This document shows, in pieces, positions 1-9,216 of a stretch of 42,414 nt of DNA. Position 1 is the first letter of the stretch. Each line of letters begins with the position of its first letter. The notes beneath the pieces are model-generated. The model was not told where the DNA came from, did not search any database, and saw only the letters and a list, made by a program, of their open reading frames with translations. The position numbers were made by a program, and so were the translations under genes. Source of the DNA: a virus; IMG/VR virus record IMGVR_UViG_3300032156_000028, positions 1 through 42,414 of that record; one strand, given 5' to 3'.

Positions 1-424
1 TTCCTCCAGCCCAATAAGCTGTAAACCATGCCTTATCAAATTGATCTAAGAAAGTAAACACAGTTAATATTTCTGAAATTTCAGCGGCTGCACCGCCAGC
101 ATAAGGCGTTGCCTTGTACTGATAACTATTATTACTTGTCATAATAGACAAAGGCGAACTAGTTCTAGGAATAGTTACATTTGTATAAATTACACACGCT
201 GTTATGACATACTTACCAGCAAAAGGAGCTATAAACTCTAATCTTCCACCTACACCAGGATTTACAGAAGTTCTATTATCGAAACTCTTTGTAAAGTCTG
301 CATCAAGAAAAGTATAAGGAGTTCCATCACCAGTAACAGTTGGTGTATTAATAGTCTTGTAATACTCAAATCCAACTGCTCCATTAGTACCCAATTTTCC
401 CGTGTCATCCACATACACAACTGA
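1..424. repeat. left copy of the 424-bp imperfect terminal repeat
   Basis: Bases 1-424 align without gaps to 41991-42414 with 19 mismatches, 11 of them within 191-230. Both copies encode the fibre tip in the same frame. The simplest reading is circular-contig overlap between two alleles in a mixed population. True terminal redundancy is possible but would normally be identical. Confidence 0.9.
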
Positions 425-3292
425 CGCCGTCGCTGCCACATCCTTATTGTATATTCCATACATATATGCAGCATTAGTACCAGATTGTACTAAAAAATTA
501 ACTGGATCTGGGTGAGTTTTATCTGGCCCAACAACTGTCCATACTTCTCGATATCCTATTCTCGTTGTGCAATTCTCTGCTGCTTCACCTGCTATAACTG
601 TTGTCGCATTTCCTAGTACAATATTGTGATTAGAAGTTGCATACACATTTCCCGCTTGATAACCAATTAAAATTTGGTCAGCACCAGTCGTTAAGGCCGA
701 CCCAGAGCCACTTCCAACACAAGTGCATCGAGCAGCCGAGGTAGCAGCAGTCATCGAATTTTTTCCAACGGCTACGTCATCAGTTGCATTAACTACCGCA
801 TCTAAAACGTTCATTCCGATACCGACCAGCGAAACACCGCCTACACCCGCTAATACACCAGATTGCCAGCCCAAAAACGTGTTCCCAGTGCCGTAATTGT
901 GCATAAATCGGTCATTAGAATGACTAACAGCTCCTAAAGCATAAATTCCATCAACAGCATTTGTTTTAGGTTGGAGAATAGATGTATCTAAGTTAACAGT
1001 TATGTCTCTACCAGCTAAAACAGCAACAGTATTTATATTTGCTCCGCCCTTAACGCTAAAGTTAGGTAAAGCAGCATTTACTACAAAATTGCCAACATCT
1101 CCATCTACAGCAATTTGAACTATTCCACCTCCTGGAACAGCCTGCGTTGAAAGCTTGCCATTAGAGCCACATGTGACCATTAATGGCGCGGGACCCACGA
1201 CTGAGCCGTAGATTCCAGCGATATAGCAATCTTCTTGGTCGTTTGCACCCACGCCCATGTTACCTATACGGATAACTCCACCATGTCCCCCTAGGGTTCC
1301 ATCAGCAACGTTACCTGCATTAGCTATACATATGTTATTGCTTTGTGCGCCATTGTAGTTCCAGCCCCCATGGTAGCCTATTGCTGTATTATAATTTCCA
1401 GTTTGTAATTGACCGAGAGAGGCGGCACCTAGCGCACAATTTTTTGCACCAGTTTGGTTATTCTTCAAGCAAAAATATCCAATGGCCGTGTTTCTATCTC
1501 CAGGACCAACGTTAGTTAAAGATTGTAATGTTTGAAAACCTAGCGCAGTATTGTATTGTGATTGGGCTGTGTTTATTGCAAAACTTCCAGAATCTTCGCC
1601 CACAAACACATTTGCTACCCCGTAATTATGGAAAAATCTTGATCCACCTAGTACTATTTGCCCACCTACTCCTGCACCATCTGTATCAGGTAAAATTAAT
1701 TTACCTATAGTTGCTATTAAATCTCCGCCAGTAGATTGAACTTCATCTGCTGCGTGTAAAAATCCTAATAAGGTAACATCATCTGTTACATTTACAGTGA
1801 CTTTATCTATCGTTGTATTCGTGTAAATATTTTTTCCGCCTTCAATCTGAACGGAAGCTGCTGTAGCTGGCACATCTACTGGGTCATCACCTGTTAACCT
1901 AGCAATACCTCCACCACCTCCACCAACTGCCGACATATCTATAGAAGTAGGATCAGTGGCAACATCGAATAATATAGTGCCATTCGTTGATTTAAGAGTT
2001 TTGTATGTACTTGCTGCACCTGCTCCATTACCTCCAATAACCTGTAAATTAGTAGCACTTCTATCTAGATTTACCGTTACAATATTTGCCACGGTTCCAT
2101 CTGTATTGATTAAATCTCCACCAAGAACAGATAATGCTCCAGCAAGAGGAACTACAGGCCCTCCAATATCAGTAGGGATATTAGTTACACCAGCTATACC
2201 TCCAGCATGTGCCGTAAGGATAATAGCTCCAGTGATAGGATCTATTGCCGTAGTAACTGTTGGCAAAACAGGGTCATCTGGCTGAAAAGCTAAGAATTGA
2301 GGAGCTGCTGCACCCATACCAGTAAGAACAGTACCTGGCGCACCTTGTACACCTATAGGATTTCCAGTTGCGTCAGTAAATATTACGCAATCTGGGGCTA
2401 TATCATCTACATAGCACTTACCATCTTCGTCAACTAAAACTAACCCAGTATCTTTTACAGGAACTTGAGCAATACCATTCCAGATACCAGCGGCAAAAAA
2501 TTTGTCTTGCTCTGCTGCTCCCACGCCCATGATACCCAAACGAATGGTGTGATTATCAAGATTTTCGCCTAATGATCCTACCAGAATGTTGTCCGACTCG
2601 TCGTTTACAAGGTTTAGGCCGCTATTAAATCCGATACTTATATTATCCGTACCATCCAATAAATTGGTCAACGCCTGACTGCCTAGGGCCGTGCATCCAG
2701 CAGATTCGTGAATTGAGTTAAGGGCATCTTTTCCCTGAGCCGTGTTATTTATAGCAGTAACTACGTCTAAGGTTCTATTTCCGCATGACATACCACAAAA
2801 AGTATTTGTATGGCCATAAGCATATAAAAAGTCTTCGCCACCTAGACTGTACATACCCTCAGAAGCCGTCTGATTTGACGCAGGTTGAAAGATACTACGA
2901 TTAAGGTTCACAGATAAGGTGTTAGCGTCTATCGTTCGCGTAGTGTTAATATTGATGTATGGTAGATTGCCTCCATAGACATTTATGTTATCAAGTCCAT
3001 CTGGTATAGCTATATTTCCATCATCAGCACGAAGGTTGCCACCTCCGCCACCTCCACCACCTTGTGGATACAGTTTTAACCATCTAGCTGCTTTAGGTGC
3101 AGTCCATCTAGCTAAATACCAAAGTTCATCTGGTATAGGATTAGCTATATCTCTTCTAACTTCCCAGAAATCTCCAAGTTTAACTCCTTGACTATCTCCA
3201 GTCGTTGGGGCTTTATCATGAATTTTCATATTAGGGGGTGAATCAGCCCATACACCCATATAAGTAAATGATCTTGTTATAGATTGAGGCAT
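1..3292 (-). CDS. large tail fibre, C-terminus cut by the window edge
   Basis: The frame is open for 1,097 codons from ATG at 3292 (good GGAG ribosome site) to base 2 and has no stop inside the window. Joining base 1 to the homologous base 41991 keeps the frame and gives a 1,121-residue protein ending at 41917. Residues 1-80 form an N-terminal attachment-like segment, followed by a run of eight glycines near residue 79. The body is low-complexity Gly/Ala/Thr/Asn sequence with many NTAIGY, NVFVG and SIGFNSG units, resembling the beta-roll repeats of YadA heads and phage fibres. The last 130 residues look like a C1q/TNF-type jelly-roll tip (GGRLEFIAPFAGKY). Role: host recognition at the virion surface. 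Tip identity rests on pattern only. Confidence 0.85.
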   Translation of the reverse strand, partial: MPQSITRSFTYMGVWADSPPNMKIHDKAPTTGDSQGVKLGDFWEVRRDIANPIPDELWYLARWTAPKAARWLKLYPQGGGGGGGGNLRADDGNIAIPDGLDNINVYGGNLPYININTTRTIDANTLSVNLNRSIFQPASNQTASEGMYSLGGEDFLYAYGHTNTFCGMSCGNRTLDVVTAINNTAQGKDALNSIHESAGCTALGSQALTNLLDGTDNISIGFNSGLNLVNDESDNILVGSLGENLDNHTIRLGIMGVGAAEQDKFFAAGIWNGIAQVPVKDTGLVLVDEDGKCYVDDIAPDCVIFTDATGNPIGVQGAPGTVLTGMGAAAPQFLAFQPDDPVLPTVTTAIDPITGAIILTAHAGGIAGVTNIPTDIGGPVVPLAGALSVLGGDLINTDGTVANIVTVNLDRSATNLQVIGGNGAGAASTYKTLKSTNGTILFDVATDPTSIDMSAVGGGGGGIARLTGDDPVDVPATAASVQIEGGKNIYTNTTIDKVTVNVTDDVTLLGFLHAADEVQSTGGDLIATIGKLILPDTDGAGVGGQIVLGGSRFFHNYGVANVFVGEDSGSFAINTAQSQYNTALGFQTLQSLTNVGPGDRNTAIGYFCLKNNQTGAKNCALGAASLGQLQTGNYNTAIGYHGGWNYNGAQSNNICIANAGNVADGTLGGHGGVIRIGNMGVGANDQEDCYIAGIYGSVVGPAPLMVTCGSNGKLSTQAVPGGGIVQIAVDGDVGNFVVNAALPNFSVKGGANINTVAVLAGRDITVNLDTSILQPKTNAVDGIYALGAVSHSNDRFMHNYGTGNTFLGWQSGVLAGVGGVSLVGIGMNVLDAVVNATDDVAVGKNSMTAATSAARCTCVGSGSGSALTTGADQILIGYQAGNVYATSNHNIVLGNATTVIAGEAAENCTTRIGYREVWTVVGPDKTHPDPVNFLVQSGTNAAYMYGIYNKDVAATASVVYVDDTGKLGTNGAVGFEYYKTINTPTVTGDGTPYTFLDADFTKSFDNRTSVNPGVGGRLEFIAPFAGKYVITACVIYTNVTIPRTSSPLSIMTSNNSYQYKATPYAGGAAAEISEILTVFTFLDQFDKAWFTAYWAGG

Positions 3293-3301
3293 GTTTTCTC
3301 C

Positions 3302-3739
3302 TTATGCTCCAAGTTTTATATCAGTGAAATAAGGCACATACACAACAGTAGTACCTAGGTACATTTTTAAATATCCACCAAAGACAGGAGGTGTTGATCC
3401 AGAATTAGGAGTTATTTCCCCAGCTCCAGTGCCACCACCTGTATAAGACACGTTCGTTAACATTGTCTTACCAGATAGGCCAGTCCCATGATCTGCTTGA
3501 GCAAATGGTGCTTTTGAGAAATCATCTATCGTCTCTAATGCGGATTGAACGTTTGCTTTGCTGGCTAAATACCACAAAGACCAGGTAGCCGGTGTAGTTC
3601 CATAATCCACGTACCAGAATTTACCAACATCATGCATGATGTAATCATTTTGTGTTGGTTCCCATGTCATGAAAACCGTATCCGGTGGATTTAACGCATT
3701 TACCCCAAGACTTCTTAAACCTGAATTATTAAAAGGCAT
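3302..3739 (-). CDS. fibre-associated virion protein
   Basis: 145 residues, ATG with GGGGAGATAAAATG spacing. The N-terminal half carries a motif (GKFWYVDYG...WSLWYLAS) that resembles the start of the neighbouring large fibre (GDFWEVRR...ELWYLARW), so both may share an anchoring fold. The second half is Gly/Thr-rich and ends in a short beta-rich segment. It lies 9 bp upstream of the large fibre gene in the same operon and is probably an adaptor or short fibre. No family is recognised with certainty. Confidence 0.6.
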   Translation of the reverse strand: MPFNNSGLRSLGVNALNPPDTVFMTWEPTQNDYIMHDVGKFWYVDYGTTPATWSLWYLASKANVQSALETIDDFSKAPFAQADHGTGLSGKTMLTNVSYTGGGTGAGEITPNSGSTPPVFGGYLKMYLGTTVVYVPYFTDIKLGA

Positions 3740-3757
3740 TTTATCTCCCCAATTTTA

Positions 3758-3774
3758 GGGGGGATTAGCCCCCC
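3758..3774 (-). other. G6/C6 intergenic hairpin
   Basis: A six-pair all-GC stem with a five-base loop lies between the 3785 stop and the ribosome site of the next gene. No U-tract follows on the minus strand, so it is more likely an RNA-stabilising or processing hairpin than an intrinsic terminator. Confidence 0.5.
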
Positions 3775-3784
3775 CATAATAAAA

Positions 3785-4375
3785 CTAAACAATAGTCCAG
3801 TTGCCTTCGCTTGAAATAACTTCCCATTCAGTATTAGCAACGATACAAAGAAGTTGCGCGCAATCATGTAGATTGGTTGCAGTCATTGTACCTCCAACAC
3901 CTATTGTTGTGCTTGAAGGGCCAAAATGAATCTGCTGCAAGGCATTTTGAGCTACCACTGTCAATCCTGCGCCTTTGCCTGCAATCTTTATTACAGTTCC
4001 AAAAGCGGCTGTTGCGGGCAATGTAGCTGTAATTGCAGTTGCATAGTTCATTACATAGCCTTCATTGGCTGCAAGAGCTTGTGTAGCTGCTGTAACTTCA
4101 TTCCAAGGTGTTAAATCAATAACTGCTTCAAGGTTTAATGTACCTGCGCCTGGAGTAAAAGTAATTGTGTTGCCTGAAGATGTAAGAGTCGCAAAAACCG
4201 GATCTGCTGCGCTACTGCCTAGAAGGACCTGACCATCAGTACCCACGGTTATTGCAGTAACTGCACTTGCACCACTACCGACTAATACGGAATGGTCTGT
4301 AGGACTAGCTACGCCAAGACCACCTTTAGTTACCTCTATGGGTAAACCGGAACCTATCGCATTTATAGTTGCCAT
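3785..4375 (-). CDS. short tail fibre / fibre tip paralogue
   Basis: 196 residues, ATG preceded by AAGG. The N-terminal part (TKGGLGVASPTDHSVLVGSG) repeats a motif found inside the 1000-residue fibre upstream (TEGGTGTSTNTDHGVLIGRG). The last 100 residues (TLPATAAFGTVIKIAGKGAG...IHFG) are clearly homologous to that fibre's C-terminus (TLPATATVGQKIAITGKGAG...IHFI). It is therefore a trimmed paralogue made of the same knob domain with a shorter shaft. Probable role: host adhesion or fibre capping. Confidence 0.7.
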   Translation of the reverse strand: MATINAIGSGLPIEVTKGGLGVASPTDHSVLVGSGASAVTAITVGTDGQVLLGSSAADPVFATLTSSGNTITFTPGAGTLNLEAVIDLTPWNEVTAATQALAANEGYVMNYATAITATLPATAAFGTVIKIAGKGAGLTVVAQNALQQIHFGPSSTTIGVGGTMTATNLHDCAQLLCIVANTEWEVISSEGNWTIV

Positions 4376-4393
4376 AGATTGCCTTTCGAATTA

Positions 4394-4426
4394 GGGACAC
4401 TTCGTGTCTTCGACATGTAATGTCCC
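4394..4426 (-). other. intergenic stem-loop before the short fibre gene
   Basis: GGGACA at 4394-4399 pairs with TGTCCC at 4421-4426, with alternative internal GACAC/GTGTC pairing. It sits between the stop of the 1000-residue fibre and the start of the short fibre gene and has no clear U-tract. Possibly an mRNA boundary element. Confidence 0.4.
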
Positions 4427-4449
4427 GATTAAACATATTATACGCCATG

Positions 4450-7400
4450 TTAAGCTATAGTTATGTTTCCACTTGATCTAATAACTACCCAGTCAGTATT
4501 GGCAGTTATGCACTGTACTTCTACGCAATCATATCTGACCGTAGCGGCAAGATAACCTGTTACCCCAGTAGTTGTGTCGGATCCAATAAAATGTATTGTC
4601 TGCCCTGCGTTTTGAGCAAGTTGCCATAGCCCCGCACCTTTACCAGTAATTGCTATTTTTTGACCTACCGTTGCTGTTGCAGGTAGTGTTACCGTGACTA
4701 AAGCTACATTGTTTGTGATATATCCGTTATCGACCGCAGCAACTTGAGTTGTCCCCGTTACTTCCGTCCATGTCATTGCACCGCCAAGAGATGGAGGAAG
4801 AGTTGCAACTGAGCCAAATTGGCCATTACTATCGACTAAAGCTATATTCTGAGTTCCGCCAGGTGTAACTCCGTAGATACCCATAATATATGAAGCAGTA
4901 TGAGTTCCAGATGTTCCTATATAAATTTGTCCACTTCTTAAAGTTGCATCTGTTCCTGTGCCAATTCTTATCACATTACTTTCAGTATCAGGCCCTGTAA
5001 CATCAAAACCTAAACATATATTTGAAGCAGTTCCGGTCACATAATTTTTCCCTGCATTGCAACCAATTAGAGTATTATAACTTACTCCACTTTGAGAAGG
5101 ATAACCAAGCCCTGACATTTGATATCCAGAATTAGTTCCAACAAATGTATTTCCTCCGTGATTGCCTCTTATAACATAACCTGCTTTGTACCCTATAAAT
5201 ACACCCCCGGAAGAATTTTGACCTAATTTCTGAAAGGCTAAACCACCAACTGCTGTATGTGTAGTTGCATTACCATTATCTGAACCAACTGATCCACACC
5301 CTGCCCCTATAAAAGTATTATAAATATCAAATCCTGTACCAGAATTATTATAGTTATTTCCTAATCCAGCCTGATATCCAATATATGTTGAATATCTGCC
5401 ATCATAACAATTCTTTCCTGCTTGATATCCTAAAAAAGTTGATCCTGCTGCAGCTTTTATAATTGCTCCGGATTCAGTACCTATTGCTACTGAATTTGCA
5501 GATGTTGCTGTAAAATTTCCTGCATTTGAACCTATAAATAAATTAGATCCATAGTTATGAAAATGCCTAACTGAGTTTATCTGTATCTGCCCAACCGTAC
5601 TTGTAGATGTTGGAAGTTTTAAATTTCCAGAAGTGGCTGTTATGTCGCCAGTATCTGCTGTCAATCCATTAGTACCATGCAAGACACCAGCAATATAAGC
5701 TAAGTTCTGCTGATTTTCACCGGAACCATAAGTTCCAATACGTATAACATGTTCTTCGGCTGCTCCAACGTTATTTATATAGACGTTATGAGAGTTGTTT
5801 TCTGAGCTAGACCCTGCATTATATCCAATACAGGTTGAAAATTTACCGCCAGTTCCTCCGGCTTGCGCTCCAAGGTATGTAGCATAACCAGAGTTAAAAG
5901 CGGCCGTATACCCAGCTCTATAACCAACACAAGTCATATAATCCATAGAAGCGGTTAATTGACCCATGGCTTGATAGCCTACGCCTGTTCCACATGAGCA
6001 AGCGGTTGAAGCTGCTCCTGCCCCTCCAACAAATATCGTTGTAGTAATGGCATCATTATTTCTAAGAACTATATTGCCGTTAATCTTTACGCTACCGGCT
6101 GTTGTGCTGTTCGTTGTGGGAAGCAATAAGTTTCCAGCAGTTATTGAAACATCGCCAGTAGTTGCTGTAATTCCTCCAGAAACTGATAATCCTGTTCCTG
6201 CGTCTGGAGCTGCTATGGTTGTTGCTCCTGTTGAAGCAATTGTCATTCGAAGAGTTGGCTCTGATGGTAAAGCAACTGCTGAGTCTGGATGGGTATAGAA
6301 TTTAAGATCGCCAGCCACTCTGGTAGCTGCAACAGTGCCTGAGTTAGTAGAAGTTATCTTTGCCCCTGTTATGTACTGTGTACCATCGTAGCCTGTGAAT
6401 CTAGCAAGCCCGAGTTCATCTCCTGATTGAATTGTAGCCGCCGCTCGTACCTTTTGGAATAACAAATCTGGCCCGGTCGCCGTATTCGTAGCATCTCTTG
6501 ATATTAAAGAACCACCTATTGAGACTATGTCTCCAGCAGTGCTTGAAATATCATTTGTAGCCGTTATAGAACCACCAAATTGAGGACTTGACGTCCAAGC
6601 ACAATCTGCGCCAGTAGATCCCATAATGGTTTCACCGTTAGCACCCACTGCAAGCCAATTAAGAGCTGCAGTATCGCTTGCTCCGATTGGCAAAGCGTGA
6701 ATAGTCTGTAACCCCAACTTTGCTTTAAGATTTGATGGAGCTACTGCTTTATTTGTAACTGTTCCAGCAATAGTTTCTGCATCTGATGCGTATGTAACAC
6801 CTGCTGGTAATACTTGAAATGTTGGTGCTGCTGCTGCATTTGCTGTAAGTACATAACCCGCATTCACAACATCATTAACCACTCCAATAACATTATTAGC
6901 AGAAGCAACTAGAACGTCGCCCTTTGCACAAGTGCTAGGGTAAGTACTTGTAGTCCAAGTAGGGTTTGATGCCGCTACTCCAGTTAATATAGTACCTGCT
7001 CCACCTGCTGCCGTAGCTTCTATTGCAGATGCGCCTCTACCAATAAGAACACCATGATCTGTATTCGTAGATGTTCCAGTTCCACCTTCTGTGGCTGCTA
7101 GATCTGTAGTAAGTTGTAATTCATTTATTACGATCTTACCTGTACCTTTTGCGGTAATATTAATGTTAATATTTGCATCAGTACCATCAGCCGACAATGT
7201 TGTCCCAGAGAGTGTTAAGCCCGCTGCTGCAACATTAGTATCAAATGTTGTTGAATATGTTGTTGTAAAAGTAGGAGTTAAAGAAACTGCTCCAGTAATC
7301 GCTGAACCAGCTCCAGAAAATATAAAATTGTTTCCATTTGTTAAAGTTAAAATATTTAATGCTGGTATTGCGTTTCCAGCAGTTGTAGTGAATGATTTAG

Positions 7401-7452
7401 GAACTGTAACAGGCAAAGTACCAGCTCCTCCACTAGATAGTATTTGAGACAT
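4450..7452 (-). CDS. large tail fibre with YadA-like repeats
   Basis: 1000 residues, ATG after AAGGGGGTACT. The first 450 residues are Thr/Ala/Gly-rich beta sequence. Residues about 480-830 contain many units of the form SVAIGTESG, STFLGYQAG, NTFVGTNSG and FIGAGCG, the repeat type of YadA head beta-rolls and many phage fibres. The last 110 residues are the knob domain shared with the 3785-4375 gene. It works at the virion tip in adsorption and sits in a contiguous fibre cluster. Enzymatic function is not visible. Confidence 0.8.
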   Translation of the reverse strand: MSQILSSGGAGTLPVTVPKSFTTTAGNAIPALNILTLTNGNNFIFSGAGSAITGAVSLTPTFTTTYSTTFDTNVAAAGLTLSGTTLSADGTDANININITAKGTGKIVINELQLTTDLAATEGGTGTSTNTDHGVLIGRGASAIEATAAGGAGTILTGVAASNPTWTTSTYPSTCAKGDVLVASANNVIGVVNDVVNAGYVLTANAAAAPTFQVLPAGVTYASDAETIAGTVTNKAVAPSNLKAKLGLQTIHALPIGASDTAALNWLAVGANGETIMGSTGADCAWTSSPQFGGSITATNDISSTAGDIVSIGGSLISRDATNTATGPDLLFQKVRAAATIQSGDELGLARFTGYDGTQYITGAKITSTNSGTVAATRVAGDLKFYTHPDSAVALPSEPTLRMTIASTGATTIAAPDAGTGLSVSGGITATTGDVSITAGNLLLPTTNSTTAGSVKINGNIVLRNNDAITTTIFVGGAGAASTACSCGTGVGYQAMGQLTASMDYMTCVGYRAGYTAAFNSGYATYLGAQAGGTGGKFSTCIGYNAGSSSENNSHNVYINNVGAAEEHVIRIGTYGSGENQQNLAYIAGVLHGTNGLTADTGDITATSGNLKLPTSTSTVGQIQINSVRHFHNYGSNLFIGSNAGNFTATSANSVAIGTESGAIIKAAAGSTFLGYQAGKNCYDGRYSTYIGYQAGLGNNYNNSGTGFDIYNTFIGAGCGSVGSDNGNATTHTAVGGLAFQKLGQNSSGGVFIGYKAGYVIRGNHGGNTFVGTNSGYQMSGLGYPSQSGVSYNTLIGCNAGKNYVTGTASNICLGFDVTGPDTESNVIRIGTGTDATLRSGQIYIGTSGTHTASYIMGIYGVTPGGTQNIALVDSNGQFGSVATLPPSLGGAMTWTEVTGTTQVAAVDNGYITNNVALVTVTLPATATVGQKIAITGKGAGLWQLAQNAGQTIHFIGSDTTTGVTGYLAATVRYDCVEVQCITANTDWVVIRSSGNITIA

Positions 7453-7461
7453 AGTACCCCC

Positions 7462-7803
7462 TTAATTTTCACCATAAAATACGGCTAAAATAAAATCACC
7501 AGTAGTAGGTACGCCTTTTTGTTTTATGTAGATAGTTTCATTAACAGCTCCAAAGAATCCTCTAGAGAAAGATTGATTAGATGCAATATCTAGAATCATG
7601 TCTGTCATAGGCAGGATTGAAAATTTGTTCTTAATTCCGTTATTTGAAACCCATAACTCAGCATCAGTATGATTTTGTAATAAAAGCATTCTTGCTGGAT
7701 GAATTAATGGTGCGCCTACGGCTGTATATGCAGCACCTATAGCACCGAACAGAAGAACTCTCGCTTCTTCTATATCTAAAATTGTCGCGACAGTAGAATT
7801 CAT
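7462..7803 (-). CDS. conserved phage structural protein of unknown role
   Basis: 113 residues, ATG after GGGGGAAAGTC. The pattern (AARV...HPARMLLLQNHTDAELWVS...FYGEN) resembles a family of small proteins in podovirus tail operons, probably a beta-sandwich. It lies 9 bp from the big fibre and may be a fibre chaperone or adaptor. The family resemblance is from memory and unnamed. Confidence 0.5.
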   Translation of the reverse strand: MNSTVATILDIEEARVLLFGAIGAAYTAVGAPLIHPARMLLLQNHTDAELWVSNNGIKNKFSILPMTDMILDIASNQSFSRGFFGAVNETIYIKQKGVPTTGDFILAVFYGEN

Positions 7804-7818
7804 GACTTTCCCCCTTTT

Positions 7819-7920
7819 TTAATTTTTTAAAGCATTTGGTTTTATAACCTTGAAAGTTCTAGTTAGACCTGTACTCTTAACGGTAGACAAGACTAACGAC
7901 TTAAAGATCTTAATTTGCAT
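7819..7920 (-). CDS. 33-residue basic peptide
   Basis: ATG at 7920 with GGGGA six bases upstream; stop at 7819-7821. The product is basic and short (starts MQIKIFKSLVLSTVKS, ends NALKN). It fills the gap between the 7999 and 7803 genes on the same strand. Ribosome-site quality and operon position support translation; function is unknown. Confidence 0.45.
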   Translation of the reverse strand: MQIKIFKSLVLSTVKSTGLTRTFKVIKPNALKN

Positions 7921-7949
7921 GTTTTCCCCTTATGATCCACACGAGTGGT

Positions 7950-7980
7950 AGGGAAGTTGAACGTGATTTTCAACTTCCCT
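7950..7980 (-). other. 12-bp intergenic hairpin
   Basis: AGGGAAGTTGAA (7950-7961) pairs perfectly with TTCAACTTCCCT (7969-7980) around a seven-base loop. It lies just after the 7999-8235 gene. No U-tract follows on the minus strand, while a short T5 follows on the plus strand. Either a weak bidirectional terminator or an mRNA-stabilising hairpin. Confidence 0.5.
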
Positions 7981-7998
7981 CAACTTTTTCAACTATTT

Positions 7999-8235
7999 CT
8001 AGTTGCTCTCTTTCTCAACGATTTCCGCCACGACCTCAGGGGACTTTTCCTCTGTGCCATTAGCTACCTTTAAAGCCTCTTCATCAGCTTTAGCTTTTAT
8101 CTCATAAGCCTTGCGCCAGAAAGCAAATGTAGCATCGTAGATTTCACCGTAGGGTGAACCTTCTGGAATACTAAATTGATACTTTCTATCACCTACACTC
8201 CACTCTAAGACAAAGCCCTTAGTAGTCGTTAACAT
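7999..8235 (-). CDS. small acidic virion-operon protein, unknown
   Basis: 78 residues, ATG after AGGAGAGATTC. It begins with a beta-like segment (KGFVLEWSVGDRKYQFSIPEG) followed by a helical, charged tail rich in Glu and Lys. It could be a chaperone of fibre assembly because of its place between fibre genes, but no family is recognised. Confidence 0.6.
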   Translation of the reverse strand: MLTTTKGFVLEWSVGDRKYQFSIPEGSPYGEIYDATFAFWRKAYEIKAKADEEALKVANGTEEKSPEVVAEIVEKESN

Positions 8236-8274
8236 GAATCTCTCCTATAAAAAATTAATTAATTAAACGCTAAA

Positions 8275-9192
8275 TTATGCTGAAACTACGGCTACCCAAG
8301 TTGTACCTGTACCAGCAGATGTATTTATATAAATCGTAGTTGCGGCAACTCCATCTGCCCTTAAAAACAATGAACCTTGGTGTGCAGAAACAGATCCATT
8401 AGGGTCACCTGTTCCACTAAGAATTTTTACTGTATTAGCAAATATGAAACCTTTAGCTGCTGTAGAAACTTTTACATCACCAGCAACGCAATCTATATCA
8501 CCAAGAGTTGACGAAATTCCTGTGCCAGCAGTAACTGTTGTACCCGCCGAAACAGTTGTACCAGCAGAAACGCTACCAGATGTGGCGACTATATTTCCTG
8601 CAACTGCTGTAATGTTGCCAGCTGTGGCACTAACTCCGCCTGTGGTTGCTGTGAACCCAGTACCAGCGGTAATTGTAGTAGCAGCACCCATTGAACCTGC
8701 GGTAGCTGTAATATTTCCTGCAACCGCAACTATATTGCCCGCTGTGGCACTAAATCCACCTGTAGTGGCTGTAAACCCAGTACCAGCAGTTATTGTTGTA
8801 CCAGCAGATAAACTTCCTGCTGTGGCTTGAATGTTACCAGCAACTGCCGTAATGTTTCCCGCAGAAGCTGTAACTCCACCAGTGGTTGCTCGAAGTCCTG
8901 TAGATCCTGTTACTAAAGCACCCGCTGTAATACTGCCAGCCGTAGCTATAATATCGCCAAGTGCTGCCGTAATATTGCCTGGAGTGACTGTTACAGAACT
9001 AAAGGACGAAGCTCCACCCCCACAACCTACCCAAATATGATTATTATTTTTTATACTTGTTATTACATAGACATCATCTAAGACTTTATCTATCCATAGA
9101 TTACCTATAGGTGCATTATCTCTGCTTGTAGGCGCACGTTCAGCTACCTTTGGATCTAGACCCCTATCTCTATACATAGGACTTGTTGCCAT
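8275..9192 (-). CDS. repeat-containing tail fibre protein
   Basis: 305 residues, ATG after AGGAGATAAC. Residues 1-55 form an N-terminal domain (RAPTSRDNAPIGNLWID...NNHIWVG). Then come three tandem 40-residue copies with the core TAGTGFTATTGG followed by NITAVAGNI-type units, plus partial copies on each side, and a C-terminal beta segment (GSLFLRADGVAATTIYI). The repeat array is also visible as 120-bp DNA repeats and is a natural site for length change by recombination. It is the first gene of the fibre block, downstream of the Arc-like gene's divergent control region. Confidence 0.75.
   Translation of the reverse strand: MATSPMYRDRGLDPKVAERAPTSRDNAPIGNLWIDKVLDDVYVITSIKNNNHIWVGCGGGASSFSSVTVTPGNITAALGDIIATAGSITAGALVTGSTGLRATTGGVTASAGNITAVAGNIQATAGSLSAGTTITAGTGFTATTGGFSATAGNIVAVAGNITATAGSMGAATTITAGTGFTATTGGVSATAGNITAVAGNIVATSGSVSAGTTVSAGTTVTAGTGISSTLGDIDCVAGDVKVSTAAKGFIFANTVKILSGTGDPNGSVSAHQGSLFLRADGVAATTIYINTSAGTGTTWVAVVSA
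8515..8900 (-). repeat. tandem 120-bp repeats inside the fibre gene
   Basis: Three in-frame copies of about 120 bp encode a 40-residue beta-rich unit. Copies differ mainly at third positions and a few conservative residues, implying old duplications that are still alignable. Boundaries are approximate. Confidence 0.65.
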
Positions 9193-9216
9193 GTTATCTC
9201 CTATTACCCGAAAATC

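Noticed and set aside
191-230. Diversity-generating retroelement behind the fibre-tip variation
   Set aside because: No reverse transcriptase gene or template repeat is visible, and the substitutions are of mixed types rather than only at adenines.
6047-7447. Plus-strand open frames opposite the 1000-residue fibre
   Set aside because: Antisense shadows with composition mirrored from the fibre gene.
8444-9040. Long plus-strand open frames rich in Val, Pro and Ala opposite the repeat fibre gene
   Set aside because: Antisense shadow of the Gly/Ala/Thr repeats; no ribosome site.
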